Shown in pieces: positions 1-11,726 of a stretch of DNA of 64,000 nucleotides. The notes beneath the pieces are model-generated. The model worked only from the letters and a program-made list of their open reading frames with translations, ran no database searches and was not told where the DNA came from. Both the position numbers and the translations under genes were made by a program. Each line of letters opens with the position of its first letter. Position 1 is the first letter of the stretch. Source of the DNA: Lineus longissimus (Eukaryota; Nemertea; Pilidiophora; Heteronemertea; Lineidae); assembly GCF_910592395.1 (NCBI RefSeq), contig NC_088316.1, forward strand, positions 10,724,001-10,788,000. The letters are read 5' to 3'.

Positions 1-534
1 CGCAATGTATTCCTGGTAGTCGTGGCCCTCACGGGTTTCAAGGTATCGTCTGTAGGATTTATGTTTAGCACGGACCTTGCCAAATGCTTTGTTATTCATC
101 CATAGGGGTTTCACCTTCTTTGAGTTACCAATGAAAACCCGGTTCGTAGGGACGTATTTGTTCCTGAGGGCCAGTAAAGTTGATTTGATTTTTTCCCATG
201 CATCGTTTGCACCCATGTGCAAGATCTCCTCACTTAAAGTACCATTTCTTAGTTCGTCTTTAATGGCTTTATAGTCCGCTTTCTGGTATTGATACTTAAT
301 TTTGCCAATAGGCTCAAACTTGTGGTGCGGGCAGACGACAGTGAAAGTCAGTACATCGTGGTCGCTTTTTCCCAGGCCTGACCTATGGGAAACTGAGCCG
401 TCGATAACTTGGTCTGAGGAGATGACTAGGTCATCAAGGGTGGACTTTTGACCATCACGGTGCCTGGTGGGAGCGGACGTGTGTTGAGAGGCCAGGGAGT
501 CCTTGAACGTGTCTAGGAATATAGATGCCGCGTG
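1..534 (-). mobile_element. CR1-like LINE fragment: endonuclease end and linker, inverted arm
   Basis: Read on the minus strand from 534 to 1 this is open and encodes the C-terminal part of an apurinic-type LINE endonuclease, with STLDDLVISSDQV and LGKSDHDVLTF, followed by the linker that precedes the reverse transcriptase. Up to position 75 it is the mirror image of 560-1019. From 75 to 1 it continues into VRAKHKSYRRYLETREG, which is the usual linker of CR1/Jockey-type pol proteins, while the plus-strand arm jumps straight to the RT domain. So this arm keeps sequence the other arm has lost. It runs off the window at position 1. Clade assignment to CR1/L2-like is from motif style only. Confidence 0.75.
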
Positions 535-1019
535 GTTTTTACCTACCTTAGCGTCTGAGCACGCGGCATCTATATTCCTAGACACGTTCAAGGACTCCCT
601 GGCCTCTCAACACACGTCCGCTCCCACCAGGCACCGTGATGGTCAAAAGTCCACCCTTGATGACCTAGTCATCTCCTCAGACCAAGTTATCGACGGCTCA
701 GTTTCCCATAGGTCAGGCCTGGGAAAAAGCGACCACGATGTACTGACTTTCACTGTCGTCTGCCCGCACCACAAGTTTGAGCCTATTGGCAAAATTAAGT
801 ATCAATACCAGAAAGCGGACTATAAAGCCATTAAAGACGAACTAAGAAATGGTACTTTAAGTGAGGAGATCTTGCACATGGGTGCAAACGATGCATGGGA
901 AAAAATCAAATCAACTTTACTGGCCCTCAGGAACAAATACGTCCCTACGAACCGGGTTTTCATTGGTAACTCAAAGAAGGTGAAACCCCTATGGATGAAT
1001 AACAAAGCATTTGGCAAGG
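75..1019. repeat. 460-bp inverted repeat with a 25-bp loop
   Basis: Positions 75-534 and 560-1019 are reverse complements of each other. I found no mismatch in the stretches I compared, and the predicted proteins of the two arms are identical. The loop is 535-559. The arms are two copies of the same LINE segment (endonuclease end plus start of linker) placed head to head. Perfect identity means a very recent event, a template switch during reverse transcription, or a fold-back artefact of library or assembly. Confidence 0.9.
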
Positions 1020-2539
1020 TTAAAAAGAAACTAAGCCAGCTAAAACCTAACAAAAGTCAAGGCCCTGATGGACTACACCCTCACATGCTGCATGAACTCC
1101 AGGAAGAATTGACCACCCCCCTCACTATTCTATTCAATAAATGCCTGTCCTCGTCAACAGTGCCCGACGATTGGAAAATGGCTACTGTTATCCCAATCCA
1201 CAAAAAAGGTGATAAACATCTCCCTTCTAACTACAGACCTATAAGTCTGACAAGCATCTGCTGCAAACTTCTTGAACAGATTGTAAAAGACTCAGTTTGG
1301 GACCACCTCAAAATGAACAACCTCATGTTCGAAGACCAACATGGCTTCATGGATAAAAAGAGTTGTGTCACAATTCTTCTTGAATCAGTTGATGCTTGGC
1401 TACAAGCATTAGACTGCGGCGACAGCATAGACGTCATCTTTCTCGACTACTCTAAAGCTTTTGACTCCGTCCCGCATGCAAGACTAATTTCTAAACTAAA
1501 GGGTTATGGCATTACCGACCCTTGGCTAAGCTGGATAGAAAACTTCTTGGCTGACCGAACACAAAATGTCCAAATAAATAACAGCCTATCCCATACTAGA
1601 CACGTAAAGAGCGGTGTCCCACAGGGTAGTGTCCTGGGACCTCTACTTTTTATAATTTTTGTTGATGACCTTACTGACTCAACCACATCGCCTACCAAAC
1701 TCTTTGCGGATGACGCAAAAACCTTCGAAACGATCAACTCCACCCAGGACTGCCTACAACTCCAGCAAGGCCTCTCCAACATAGACGATTGGTCGGTAAT
1801 ATGGCAAATGGGTTTCAACCTTGCCAAGTGCAAGCACATGAGATTTGGCAGATTCAAAATTGACCATCATTATACGCTAAGAAATGAAGCAGGGGGGCTC
1901 CATCTGATTGAGCGGGTGTACACTGAAAAGGACCTCTGTGTAACCCTCGATCCCAAACTTTCTTTTGATACCCATATCAATACCATCATAAAGCGAGCGA
2001 ATAGTATTCTCGCAACAATTAAACGCACTTTCACAGAGCTTAACAAAAGCACCTTCCGGCTCCTCTTCAAGTCGCTCGTGAGACCGCACTTAGAATATGC
2101 TCAGGAGGTCTGGTCCCCCTACTGGAAAGGGGAACAGGATGCTATAGAGAAGGTCCAACGACGGGCCACCAAACTCGTAAAAGGTATCAAAAACCAATCA
2201 TATGAGACCAGATTAAGGGCCCTCAATCTCCCTACTCTAAAACACCGGAGACTAAGGGGAGATCTCATTAGTACGTACAAGATCACCCATGGGTCCACCC
2301 TCACGAACCTGCAAATCCCCTACTCCGACAATAAAAACTTGCGGGGACATCCCCTCAAACTAGCCCCTATCAGAGCTCAACACCAACGAAGATGCCACTT
2401 CTTTTCCAACAGGATAGTAGTCCCTTGGAATGACCTACCAGAGGAAATTGTAATGTCGCCTAGTGTTAACACCTTCAAATCCAGACTTGACAAGTTTTGG
2501 GTCTCAAAGGGGAAAAACATTTATGCCTATAGCTGGTAA
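560..2539 (+). pseudogene. CR1-like LINE pol: truncated endonuclease plus reverse transcriptase
   Basis: An open frame of about 660 codons. It starts inside the endonuclease C-terminus (LGKSDHDVLTF), has a shortened linker, and then a full LINE reverse transcriptase: NKSQGPDGLHP, NYRPISLTSICCKLLEQI, FLDYSKAFDSVPH (first catalytic Asp), GVPQGSVLGPLLF, and FADDAK as the YADD-equivalent box. The C-terminal end, with RPHLEYAQEVWSPYW and IEKVQRRATKL, is the usual thumb and tail of CR1/Jockey-type elements. There is no real start: upstream codons read through the loop of the inverted repeat. About 150 residues of linker are missing after FGKV (position 1019), judged against the family and the opposite arm. 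Stop TAA is at 2537-2539. The RT itself looks uninterrupted, but the copy is 5' truncated and not autonomous. Confidence 0.88.
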
Positions 2540-2707
2540 TAGTCCACTGCTCGCCTGTCTATGCATACCATATTATCATATTTATAACGATATTATCTAT
2601 TCTGTGTGAAGTGTGTTTTTCTAGTTACCCATTTGTAAACTTTCTATCACTGCTCTACAATCTTATCCCTGTGACAAACTTTCAAACATACCATTATCAT
2701 CTTCCAG
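2540..2707 (+). other. Short gap, probable LINE 3' UTR
   Basis: 168 bp of unremarkable sequence between the LINE stop and the next ORF. I see no poly(A) tail or microsatellite end that would mark the LINE terminus, so its 3' boundary is undefined. Confidence 0.3.
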
Positions 2708-3678
2708 ATGGACAACGAACCGATTATAGACACCGATCTAGATTACGACGATGATTCTGACGATTCCGTAGACACCGGGACGACTCAGTCCGAGCCGAGC
2801 GACAGCGGCACCGAGGAAGGTAGGCTAGAAGACGATCATATGCCACCGGCATCCAACGACATCAGACACGTGGTGATGGGGGGAGTGTGCGTGTACAGTG
2901 AGAATATCCATGAGGATGATGTAGGAATGAATTTTGTCACCATTGGACGCCCTACGGGCAGCAGCTGTCCGATCTGTCCCCATCAAACCACAAGGTTGAA
3001 GCGGCACGTGCTGGTGGTCCACCTGCCATGGTTCACGCGTGGAAGCTCCGCATGCTTCTCCTGCAGGCACCAGCACGGGTGTCGACCGATACTAGAGCGG
3101 ACACACCCCAACTGCCCGAAGAACGAGGATCTGCTAACCATGAGTCTGTGGGCGGAACGCGTACACAGAATGCTTATCCGCCTCGCCATGGCTTTCAACC
3201 TACCAAATCTCCACTGCCTATTCCTCAAAGTTATAAACGAAAAACTCTTCCCACCTCAACCGAAACTGGGAGCTTATAACTCGCCCTTTGATCCAACAGA
3301 ACAATCCTTCATGCACAGATATGAATTCATGTTCAATCCATATCACAAACCTACAACAGTCTTCACCGCATCGCCACCAAACAGTCCTATCGCTATAGTC
3401 CACTGGAGAACCCTGTTAAACATCATAAGCATCGCTCCAGTGGACACTGTCGCTGCTATCTTCAACTTCCAGTAAATGTACCCAACTACGACCGGCAATG
3501 CCTCGTATTGGGAATCTCATTGTACATTGTCATATCTAAACATGTCCCTCATCACTCCATTAGTATGGTCGACAGGTATATGCCTCGATCATGTCAAATC
3601 ATCTACCCATCAAATTCCATTGACGCTGTAAATACTACCCCATATCATGCGTTTTTGAGACCTGAACAACGTCAATAG
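2708..3678 (+). pseudogene. Zinc-finger ORF of unknown role, frameshifted near its end
   Basis: ATG at 2708 opens 255 codons to TAA at 3473-3475. The first 45 residues are very acidic (DLDYDDDSDDSVD). A C2H2-like finger follows (CPICPHQTTRLKRHVLVVH), then LPWFTRG and a second Cys/His cluster (CFSCRHQHGC), then a helical region ending VHWRTLLNII. Just after the stop another frame stays open from about 3469 to 3678 and reads like a continuation (YDRQCLVLGISLYIVISKH), so I infer a 1-2 nt frameshift at about 3468. Zinc finger plus a helical domain resembles accessory ORFs of some lophotrochozoan and deuterostome retroelements, including families fused to TatD-like nucleases, but I see no nuclease motif here. 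Function unknown. Confidence 0.5.
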
Positions 3679-4305
3679 GTCCATGCCTTGACGTCACCCT
3701 CTGGTCATCAACCATCATTTAAATCCATCTTGTAAATACAAGTAGCCAACAACTCACCATAAATTCATTATCCGGCAAAAGGCATCGCCTTGGCCCCGTC
3801 CATCATCCATCACCAACACCCGTTAGCCAGTCATTGCTCTCACTAAACCATCTTTCACCACTAGCCATCAAACATATGTCGATATGGTGCCGCCTCGACA
3901 TAATATATCTTACCATTGATGCTTCATCGCCATTACCAAATATCTTCGCCTGACAATCCATATAATAGATCATTATCATACTATTCTAACAGTTAACTGA
4001 ACATTCAAGAACCACCTGGCAGACTAGTGTCACGCTGAACAAATTCGACTTCAAGCAAAGAACGCCAACCAAAGGAAGCTTCTAGGTCAGTAACCATTGC
4101 GATGTTCACGCCCACGAGCGAACACTACAGCACAATCTACGATCACCACTGCCATGACACACCAGTCCAGGTTCAGGCTGTTATATGCGAACCTGACTTA
4201 AAACACTCTGCACCAGACATATCTGTTCCACTCATCGCACTGCACTCCTTTGTGTTGATATTTGCACTACTTTCTCACTTCTTTCTATTGTTTGCTAATG
4301 ACAGC
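3679..4305. other. Gene-free AT-rich interval
   Basis: About 630 bp rich in CCATCA-type trinucleotide drift. No long ORF, no clear terminal repeat and no RNA gene seen. Confidence 0.4.
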
Positions 4306-4404
4306 ATGTTCAAAACTAAGAAAGCAAGATGGTCTCAAGAAGAAAATGGCATATTGTTCAGGGACATGAAAAACTTGGAGGAACAAACACTCCAGCTCAG
4401 ATAA
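4306..4404 (+). pseudogene. Small SANT/Myb-like exon fragment
   Basis: A pyrimidine-rich tract ending in CAG at 4302-4304 (acceptor-like) is followed by ATG at 4306 and 32 codons starting with a basic run and KARWSQEENGILFRDM. The W-S-x-E-E-x-x-x-L-F spacing is that of the first helix of Myb/SANT-like DNA-binding domains found in transposon-linked genes. The frame stops at 4402-4404 with no donor that I can identify. Best read as a leftover first exon; low confidence. Confidence 0.25.
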
Positions 4405-5469
4405 GAACAAAGGAACAACCTGGTGATGGAAAAACAGGAAGTCGTTTTGCCAAAGTCCATCGAGGCCATGAGAGCAGACAATAACAAAGATTAGATTTGC
4501 TAACTGAGCCCCCCCCCCCCCCCCCCGTATATCTAAAGTGTGTTCATCCACATTCAGCTCAATTGAGGAAGTTCCAATGTCTTGTTCTACTATCAGGTTG
4601 TGGAGTATTCTTAAAATGAAACCTTTATTGTGGGGCATATGGTGGAAAATAATGTATAGCGTGAAAATTTCTTTTGCAGAACATGTTTACAAATTCTGCC
4701 AGGTGTCTGTAAGTTGCTAAAATATTCTTTCACAGATTTTAGACCCCTCCCCCCCCCCCAGATTTGGTGCTGCTGCTGTGAATATCTTCTAAAGGGTTTT
4801 CTTTACATTGAACATAAAAACATGGAAATCCTGACACAAAGCTTCGTTTCTCACCTAATTAATTTTGGTATTGGTATCACTTACCTGTCTTTGCCACTAG
4901 AAGTGATGTGTTCGTGGCCTAGTGTGTGTGGTCATGTCATTGATGATGTGGTGTGTCTCAAACATGGTATGCAAGTCGCATACTCCGGTCTCCTAATACC
5001 TCATCAACAAAAAGCCAAATGCTTCATTATTTTTTGAGTAATTATAACAATACTGTAAACCAAGAAATGTGCATAACCATTAGCATTTTGTCAATTTGTT
5101 TTCCATTTAGGATAGTGTTTTGGAGATAGGGTTCAATTTCATTCCATTTTATCTTACTTTTTGCATAGAACTTTACATGTCATTCACAATTAGTGAAACC
5201 AAAACACATAAAAAGGCACACGAATAGTTATTGGTTTATAATAGGCTTGTTTAATAAGCACAGAGTATGTTGCCGAATTATTTTGTGGATGATGTTTTGT
5301 CATTACATTTGTGATAAAGCAAGGGTCAATTTTTTCCTGATTTGTTGGATTACAACGTGAGGAAGTTAATGAGAGGGCAAGTACTTCTGAATTTCATGCG
5401 CAAATTTTCAAATCACGTCCATAAGCAGGTTACGAAAGCCCAGTCATCTGTTGCTCGCTCCAAAAAGGT
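4405..5469. other. Gene-free interval with C homopolymer tracts
   Basis: Contains a run of about 18 C at 4509-4526 and a second C-rich tract at 4744-4760. No supported coding sequence; the short ORFs across it have no family signature. Confidence 0.4.
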
Positions 5470-5797
5470 TGTGTTCCTTTTATCATATTGGAGCTTCAAT
5501 ATTTGACAGTGTGCTCTGGTTTCGTCCAGTCTATTACCAATCATTTTGTTACAAGCACTCTGGTCATGTTGACAACTCAGTGTGTGTGGTAATTGTTTGT
5601 CTTGCATAATGTTTTGTTCATTTTATCATATTGGAGATTCAATATTCGACTGTGTGCTCTGGTTTCGTCCAGTCTATTACCAATCACTTTGTTACAAGCA
5701 CTCTGGTCATGTTGACAACTCAGTGTGTGTGGTAATTGTTTGTCTTGCATAATGTTGTGTTCATTTTATCATATTGGAGATTCAATATTCGACAGTT
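5470..5797. repeat. 143-bp tandem repeat, about 2.2 copies
   Basis: GTGCTCTGGTTTCGTCCAG occurs at 5511 and again at 5654, a 143-bp period. The block from TTTATCATATTGGAG to GTCTTGCATAATGTT is repeated, and a third partial copy ends at about 5797. Copies differ at only a few positions, so the duplication is recent. Confidence 0.85.
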
Positions 5798-7131
5798 AGT
5801 CCATGAGCTGGAGGGCCAATTGGTATCAGTCAGAGGGACAAAGCCTCATGCCGATTTTCTAATTGCTTTATGTCTATATTTAATGAATTGATGTGATAGA
5901 CTTTTATATCGAGTAGCTTTTTGGTGGTTATCACCCCTTGAACATGACGAAGCACTCACCATTTCGGTAATTCTGTTTTGGGGTAGGGGAAACTATATTG
6001 ACCATAACTATTCAACTAATAGTCATGAAATATCATATGACCACTCAAAATGTGTGGTTTGGTGACCCCTACATGAAGAAAAAAAAAAATGCAAATGAGA
6101 TTAATAACTAGGTCAATAGAGGTCAAAAGGTCACAAAATTTAGGTCATGCTTAAAATCTGGCAACCCCTACAGAAAACAGTACTGGAGGATAAAAAAATT
6201 TATTTGGTAAATTTTCAAGGTTGTTATTACAGGCAAGTGATCAGCTCAACATGTTAGACATGTAAAACTTTCCCAAACTATTGTGGTTTGGTGTCAGTGA
6301 AAAACTATTTGAGACGGTTTTTCAAAATATCGTTTTTTGACGCGTTTTCGAAAGGGAAAACCATAACAAGGATAACTTCTCAACAAATTGTCAAAATAGA
6401 TCATATGACCACTCAAAATGTTTGTTGTGATGTTCTGCATGTGTTCATTATAGCAATATGCAAATTAGATGGTTAACTAGGTCAACAAAGGTCATAAGGT
6501 CAAGTATTAAGGGTCATGCTGAATATCTGACTCTTACAGGGAGGATGATCGACAGTCTTGGTAAAAATGCAGGGGAATGTTGATCCCTCTCAGACTAGGG
6601 CTGCCAATACCCAACAATATCCACGCCCGGTCTCTGCGCTGATCAATGACTTCAAAGGCCTTTGTCATGCCCAGTGCATTATACGATTGGGGCGGTCCCA
6701 CCACTTTATAATGAAGGTGTGTTATTGAGAAGAATCTAGAGTATGTACGTATTGATGTAACTCGAGATTAGAGGTGGTTTTATGAGACATTTGCTCTTCG
6801 GCGATGTATAAAGTGACAGGGCATATATTATGCCCCACTAGTGTAAGATGTGCCCTATATATTTTATGGGGCATCAATATAAGACCAAGTTGTGCAAATC
6901 TGATATTTTAAATAGCCCTGACTATGGGGCAATTGTATACATCAATGCCCCGTATCTGGCATATATGCTTCTAAATATCAGACCTTGTTGTGTAACAAAA
7001 TGCAGATAAAAACAACCATGTTGAGATCTAGGGAAAAAACGGGGGCAGTGTATATGCCTCGCAAGAATTTTTAACCTCTCAACTCTGATATGCAGATTTG
7101 CCCCATATCTGGCCAAAATGCAAGGACAGTA
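5798..7131. other. Repeat-derived intergenic stretch
   Basis: No coding sequence. 6090-6170 and 6470-6530 carry clustered AGGTCA motifs of the kind found in the long array downstream. 6815-6950 holds several copies of TGCCCCAT or GGGGCA in both orientations, suggesting a decayed foldback element, but I cannot set its ends. Confidence 0.4.
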
Positions 7132-7245
7132 GAACCTCCCCTTGCGGACACTTCTACATTACGGACAAGTCTATTCAGTCCTGATTTCCAATAACTAAAA
7201 CCTCTATTGAGAGAACACCTCTCTACTCCAAATTACGGACACGAT
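7132..7245 (+). mobile_element. Tigger/pogo-like MITE, one end only
   Basis: Starts CAGTAGAACCTCCCCTTGC and continues with GCGGACACTT, TTACGGACA and CTCTATTGAG. This is the same family as the element at 48172-48340, whose two ends match each other. I do not find the other terminus here, so it is a truncated copy. Confidence 0.45.
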
Positions 7246-7689
7246 GATGATGACCTTGTGGTCCAATCATCTCGCAATAACGAACAATAAACACGTAACG
7301 ATTGCTTCCCGAGTGTGCTTTAGGGGATATATTTGGGTATATTCCATTGAGTTCATTAAGGGGAAGGGGGGGGGGGGCTCAGGGTTTTCACCACAGGGTA
7401 AAATGGGTAAAATTTCGTACCCAAAATAAATCCTAGAGATAAGTACCAAAGTAAGTTGGGAAAAAATCATCCACCATGTTCAATGTAGATATGGCCTATC
7501 TGTTGTATTGATTCTACTACAGCGTAACGTAATAAATGAGTTCTTGATGCTGGGAAATCATTTCTACGGCTTCTCGAGATGATTTTTTTTCTGGAGGAGG
7601 ACCCTTGACTCGAAGGTCAAACATGGTCGCCAGGCAGCCATCTTGAAATCCATTTCCGGGCATTTGAAGGAGAACGCTTTCATGGAATG
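7246..7689. other. Gene-free interval
   Basis: Contains a G-rich tract near 7360-7377 and nothing else I can support. Confidence 0.3.
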
Positions 7690-10450
7690 CAATGATTTCA
7701 CTGTGAGAATTGCCAATGGTTAGACAAAGGTTTTTTATTGTCGTCCTCTTCGCCGTCTGTCTGTCTGTCCGTCTGTCTGAGGGTCTGTCTGTCCGTCCAT
7801 CGAGACGACGTAAACGCTCTAACTTGAGACTGCTTCAAGATTTTCTTTTCATATGCGACATATGTAAAGCTTATCAGTAGGAGCAGGTCGCTATTGAAAA
7901 TCGTCCCAATCCGATTCACCGTTTCACCCCCAGGGGGCATTAGCTGAAAACACATAATTGGCAATAATTCCTATACAACTTGACCGAATTTGATAAAATT
8001 CACGAGGGATGTGCATCTCCTAAGGATGTATCATATATCACACGGGTTTTTGGTTTGACCTCATTTTCAAGGTCACAGAGGTCAAAGTTCAAAAGTCCCT
8101 TGACTAACGACCTAAACGTTCTAAATTGAGACTGCTTCAGGTGCAAGATTTTCTTTTCTTACGCGGTATAAGCTTATCAGTTGGAGCAGGTCGCTATTTA
8201 AAATCATCCCAATCCGATTCACCGTTTAACCCCTAGGGGGCGCTAGGGATCACGTCTAAAGTCCGCACGCGAATATTCGCTGCGCGAATCGGGGCGAAAA
8301 TTCGCCTGGTCGAATATCGCCACACTCATTCGCCTCCAAATCACTCCCTGCTTCGGCGATTCTATTATGATCAGGCGAAAATTCAGACTGAATAAAAATC
8401 GCAGGCGAAAATAATAATCGCGCCTTATTCGTTCTCACCAACCATCGGAACGAAGCGAATATTAGAGGCCTACATGTGTTGTAGTATGCGTATTCCGACA
8501 TCAGCTGATAGCAGGCCGAACAAAAACACAAACTGGAATTCCCGGTCAACCTGACTGCAGTAATCATATACATCACATCTATCCACGAGGAGCTACACAA
8601 ATTTGGCACAGAGGTTTGAGGTTCTTAGTATTATGGTATGTATTCCGAAGGATTGTGGCGGAATGTACCGAATCATCCAGCTAATCATAGTTAGGCTTAT
8701 GTTTCCGAGTCTCAGCCAACCAATCAAAATCGTTGTAGTATCTGGTTATCCTAAACAGCGTCCACCAGCGCCCACCAGCGTTCACCAGGTTTAAAGTTGG
8801 GTATAAAGTCATCAAATAAAATTTTTTGGCCAAAATGTAATACGTACACCATAAAAAATACATTTCCTGAAAATTTCATGCTTATTTCGTTTATGACCAT
8901 TATATTTTACTTTGATGGCTTTAATGTATGTATGTGTTTAAACCTGGTGGACGCTGTTTATTATGACCCGATTTGTTTACGTGACTGCACTTTTCCGCCA
9001 ATAAAACAAGACGAAAGTCGTTGCAAAATCGTTCCGAATATCGGACAAGCATGCAAGAGCCACCAATTTCATAAAATCGCTCCATTATCGCCTGGAGCGA
9101 TTTTTGGGGCGAAATCGAAGATTTGGCGCGATTGTGGGCGAATTTCGCATCTGACATTCCGGAGATTTCATATTATCGCCTCACATTCGCCGGTCGATTT
9201 TCGGACAGATTTCGCAGGCGAAATACTGTAGGGTGAATTTCGCCGGCGAATATCGCGTGCGGACTTTGGACGTGATCCCTTAGCTGAAAACACAATATTG
9301 GCAGTAACTCCTATTCAACTTGACTGAATTTGATAAAATTCACATGATATGTGTATCTGCTAAGGATGTATCATATATCACACAGGTCTTTAGTTTGACC
9401 TCACTTTCGAGGTCACAGAGGTCAAAGTTCAAAAGTCCCTTGACCAACGACGTAAACGCTCTGACTTGAGACTGCTTCACGATTTTCTTTTCATATGCTG
9501 TAAGTGTATGGCATATCAGTGGGAGCAGATTGCTATTGAAAATTGCCCCAATCCAACCCATGGTTTAAGCCCTAGGGGGTGTTACATGAAATTGCAAGAA
9601 TTGCAATAGTTCCTATAAAACACGACAGAATTTGATGACATTCACATGGTATGTCTATCTGCTGAGGATGTATCATACGTCACACAGGTTTTCAAATTGA
9701 CATCGTTTTCAAGGTCACAGAGGTAAAAGTTCAAAAGTCCCTTCACCAACGACATAAATGCTCTAACTTGCGACAGCTTCAAGATTTTCTTTTCATATCT
9801 TATCTTGTAAGTGTATTGCACATCAGTGGGAGCAGTTCGCTTTTGAAAGTCGCCCTGATCTGATTTATGATTTAAGACCTAGGGGGTGTCAGCTGAAAAC
9901 ACACAAATTGCAATAACTCCTATACAACTTGACTGTGTTTCATGAATTTCACGTGGTAAGTGCATCTACTGAGGATCATATCTCACACAACTTCCTCCAT
10001 TCTCTTCATTCTCAAGGTCACAGAGGTCAAAGTTTAAGTCCCTTCACCAACGATGTAAACGCTCTCACTTCAGACTGCTTCAAGATTTTCTTCTCATATT
10101 ATGCATGTCAGTGGGAGCAGTTCGCTTTGGAAAATCACCCAGATCTCATACACGCTTAAGCGTTATAGGGCGTTACCTTAAAATGAAAAAAATTTGCAAT
10201 AACTCCTATACTACTTGACAGAGTTTCATGGACTCCCCATGGTATGTGGAGCTGATAAGGATGTATAATATATCACTAGGGTTTTCAGTTTCACCTCATT
10301 TTCAATGTCACACAAGTCAGACTTCAAAAGTCCCTTCACCTACAATGTAAACGCTCTCGCTTCAGACTGCTTCAAGATTTTCTTCTCATATTATGCATTT
10401 CAGTGGGAGCAGTTCAATTATTTAAAAATTGCCCAAATCCAATTCACAAA
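7690..10450 (+). repeat. Array of ~300-bp AGGTCA-containing repeat units
   Basis: At least six diverged units of about 290-320 bp follow a GTCTGTCTGTC microsatellite at 7755-7800. Each unit runs: AACGCTCT(A/G)ACTTGAGACTGCTTC, then AAGATTTTCTTTTCATAT, then GTGGGAGCAG, then a CCCAGGGGGC-type box, then AACTCCTAT-CAACTTGAC, then a GGATGTATCATATATCACAC box, then AAGGTCACAGAGGTCAAAG. Unit starts are near 7808, 8105, 9450, 9765, 10055 and 10345. The array is interrupted at 8246-9279 by an inserted element. The same kind of repeat recurs at 12717-13200, 39540-40517 and 47167-48160, so it belongs to a large family of non-autonomous elements with tandem internal repeats. Confidence 0.8.
8246..9279. mobile_element. 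1,034-bp non-autonomous DNA transposon, Harbinger-like ends
   Basis: The ends are GGGATCACGTCTAAAGTCCG on the left and its near-reverse complement ending GACGTGATCCC on the right, followed inward by CGCACGCGAATATTCGC versus GGCGAATATCGCGTGCGG. It sits inside one ~300-bp array unit. Flanking trinucleotides are CTA (8243-8245) and TTA (9280-9282), compatible with a 3-bp TWA target duplication. Both arms (about 200 bp each) are packed with GCGAAAATTCGCC-like palindromes. The interior has no credible gene; the two ORFs of 63 and 144 codons look accidental. The PIF/Harbinger assignment rests on the GGG start and the 3-bp duplication only. Confidence 0.8.
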
Positions 10451-11093
10451 GTGCAATCACTCTTATAAAACTTGAGGGAATTCCATGAAATTCAAGTTGT
10501 AATTCAAGTGAATATCATGTGTCCACTTAATAAGTTTCTGGTTTCGCCACAATTTCAAGGCCACAGACATTTCAACGTAACACTCATCAACTTTTCACCC
10601 ACCTCAACTCTGCCTTGGGCCGAGGGGTATCACGTGCGACTTAGCACGGTATTCTTTTAATAATGGGTGTCATCAACTATCCGAGATGGAGGCCAGGGTA
10701 GCCATCTTGTTTTTCTGTGTGTTGCACGTCATTAGAAAATTGGCTGTAACAACGGCCTTCTGTTTCCCTCCATTTTAAAGAAAATGTTTCATCTCATGAA
10801 GCCAAGTTTTTTCCTGTGTGTTGGAAGTCATTAAGGGAAGGTTCCTTTTGAAAATTGGCGTGATCAGATATTCAGTATGGCCAGCCATTGTCAGTTTGGC
10901 TTCTCGCCCTTTTGGGGAGTTTTCAAATTTTCCTCCAGTCAGTAATTACATGAGAAGACAATCACAGTCATCATGCCCACAGACAACACTCTGGTGGGGG
11001 CATATGCCATACTTTGCATTGCTCTTGTTTGCATCTTGTATTTATCTTTTAGGTATGTAATTACACTAATGCGGACTGAGTCACTCAATAATA
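10451..11093. other. Decayed repeat and gene-free interval
   Basis: The first 150 bp look like one more decayed array unit. The rest shows no coding signature. 10664-10830 contains two copies of a TTTTTCTGTGTGTTG-like stretch (about 10709 and 10808). Confidence 0.35.
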
Positions 11094-11494
11094 GTGAGTT
11101 TCCGCACTGCTCACGAACAACGATTACACTTACGATTTCTTTGTAATTGAGTAGATTACATGCCAGGGGCGTAGCGTGATGTCGCAGGGGGGGTTCGTTC
11201 GCCCATTTCCGAAGCGACTTAGTTGCAAAATGTGAGCGCCAAAGGCGCAGAGCCCCACGAAGGTGAGGTCGAACTCTGACAGGTCGGCACTCCCAGTAAT
11301 GGAAGACCGTATAAAGTCACTCAATAATACAAAGGCCCACGTGGATAGAATCATGGTGTTTCAAAACTCAATAAAAATGTATTTTTGCATCTCCTGAGCG
11401 GATCCTTTGCTCCAGCAGGGGGAGGGGGGGTGCATGCACTTATACGAAGAATTCGTAATCGTAATCGTAGTTCGTGAGCAGTGCGGAAACTCAC
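11094..11494. mobile_element. MITE with ~40-bp terminal inverted repeats, TA duplication
   Basis: The left end GTGAGTTTCCGCACTGCTCA at 11094 is the reverse complement of the right end at 11475-11494, and similarity continues through CGAAC and the CGATTAC boxes. TA flanks both ends (11092-11093 and 11495-11496). The interior (about 11165-11260) contains a GCCAGGGGCGTAGCG stretch that may be an older nested element. No coding capacity. Confidence 0.85.
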
Positions 11495-11722
11495 TACTAG
11501 ACTAATTTCCTGTTATATGATTGAGTGGAGTTTCACTCACTTAACACGAACTCGTTTAATTATTTCTTCTGCGATGGAATATGTTATTACTTCAAAACAA
11601 CACCTCCTTAAATTCTGTGCTCGTTCATTCAGTGGGATTATAGCTACATTTTGTGTTGCCGTTGTTGGTTACATTGTGTCAGACGTTGTTGCCACAGATG
11701 GATGGTAACTTTAATAACATCA
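11495..11722. other. Short gap between MITEs
   Basis: No supported feature; the short ORFs here have no family signature. Confidence 0.3.
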
Positions 11723-11726
11723 TTAA

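Noticed and set aside
3469-3678. TatD-type nuclease after the zinc-finger ORF
   Set aside because: The continuation frame lacks the His/Asp metal-binding motifs of TatD.
5470-5797. CRISPR-like array
   Set aside because: The repeat unit is 143 bp in direct tandem with no spacers, in a eukaryotic genome.
8603-9231. Two ORFs inside the 8246-9279 transposon
   Set aside because: They follow the GCGAA repeats and have no domain or coding composition.
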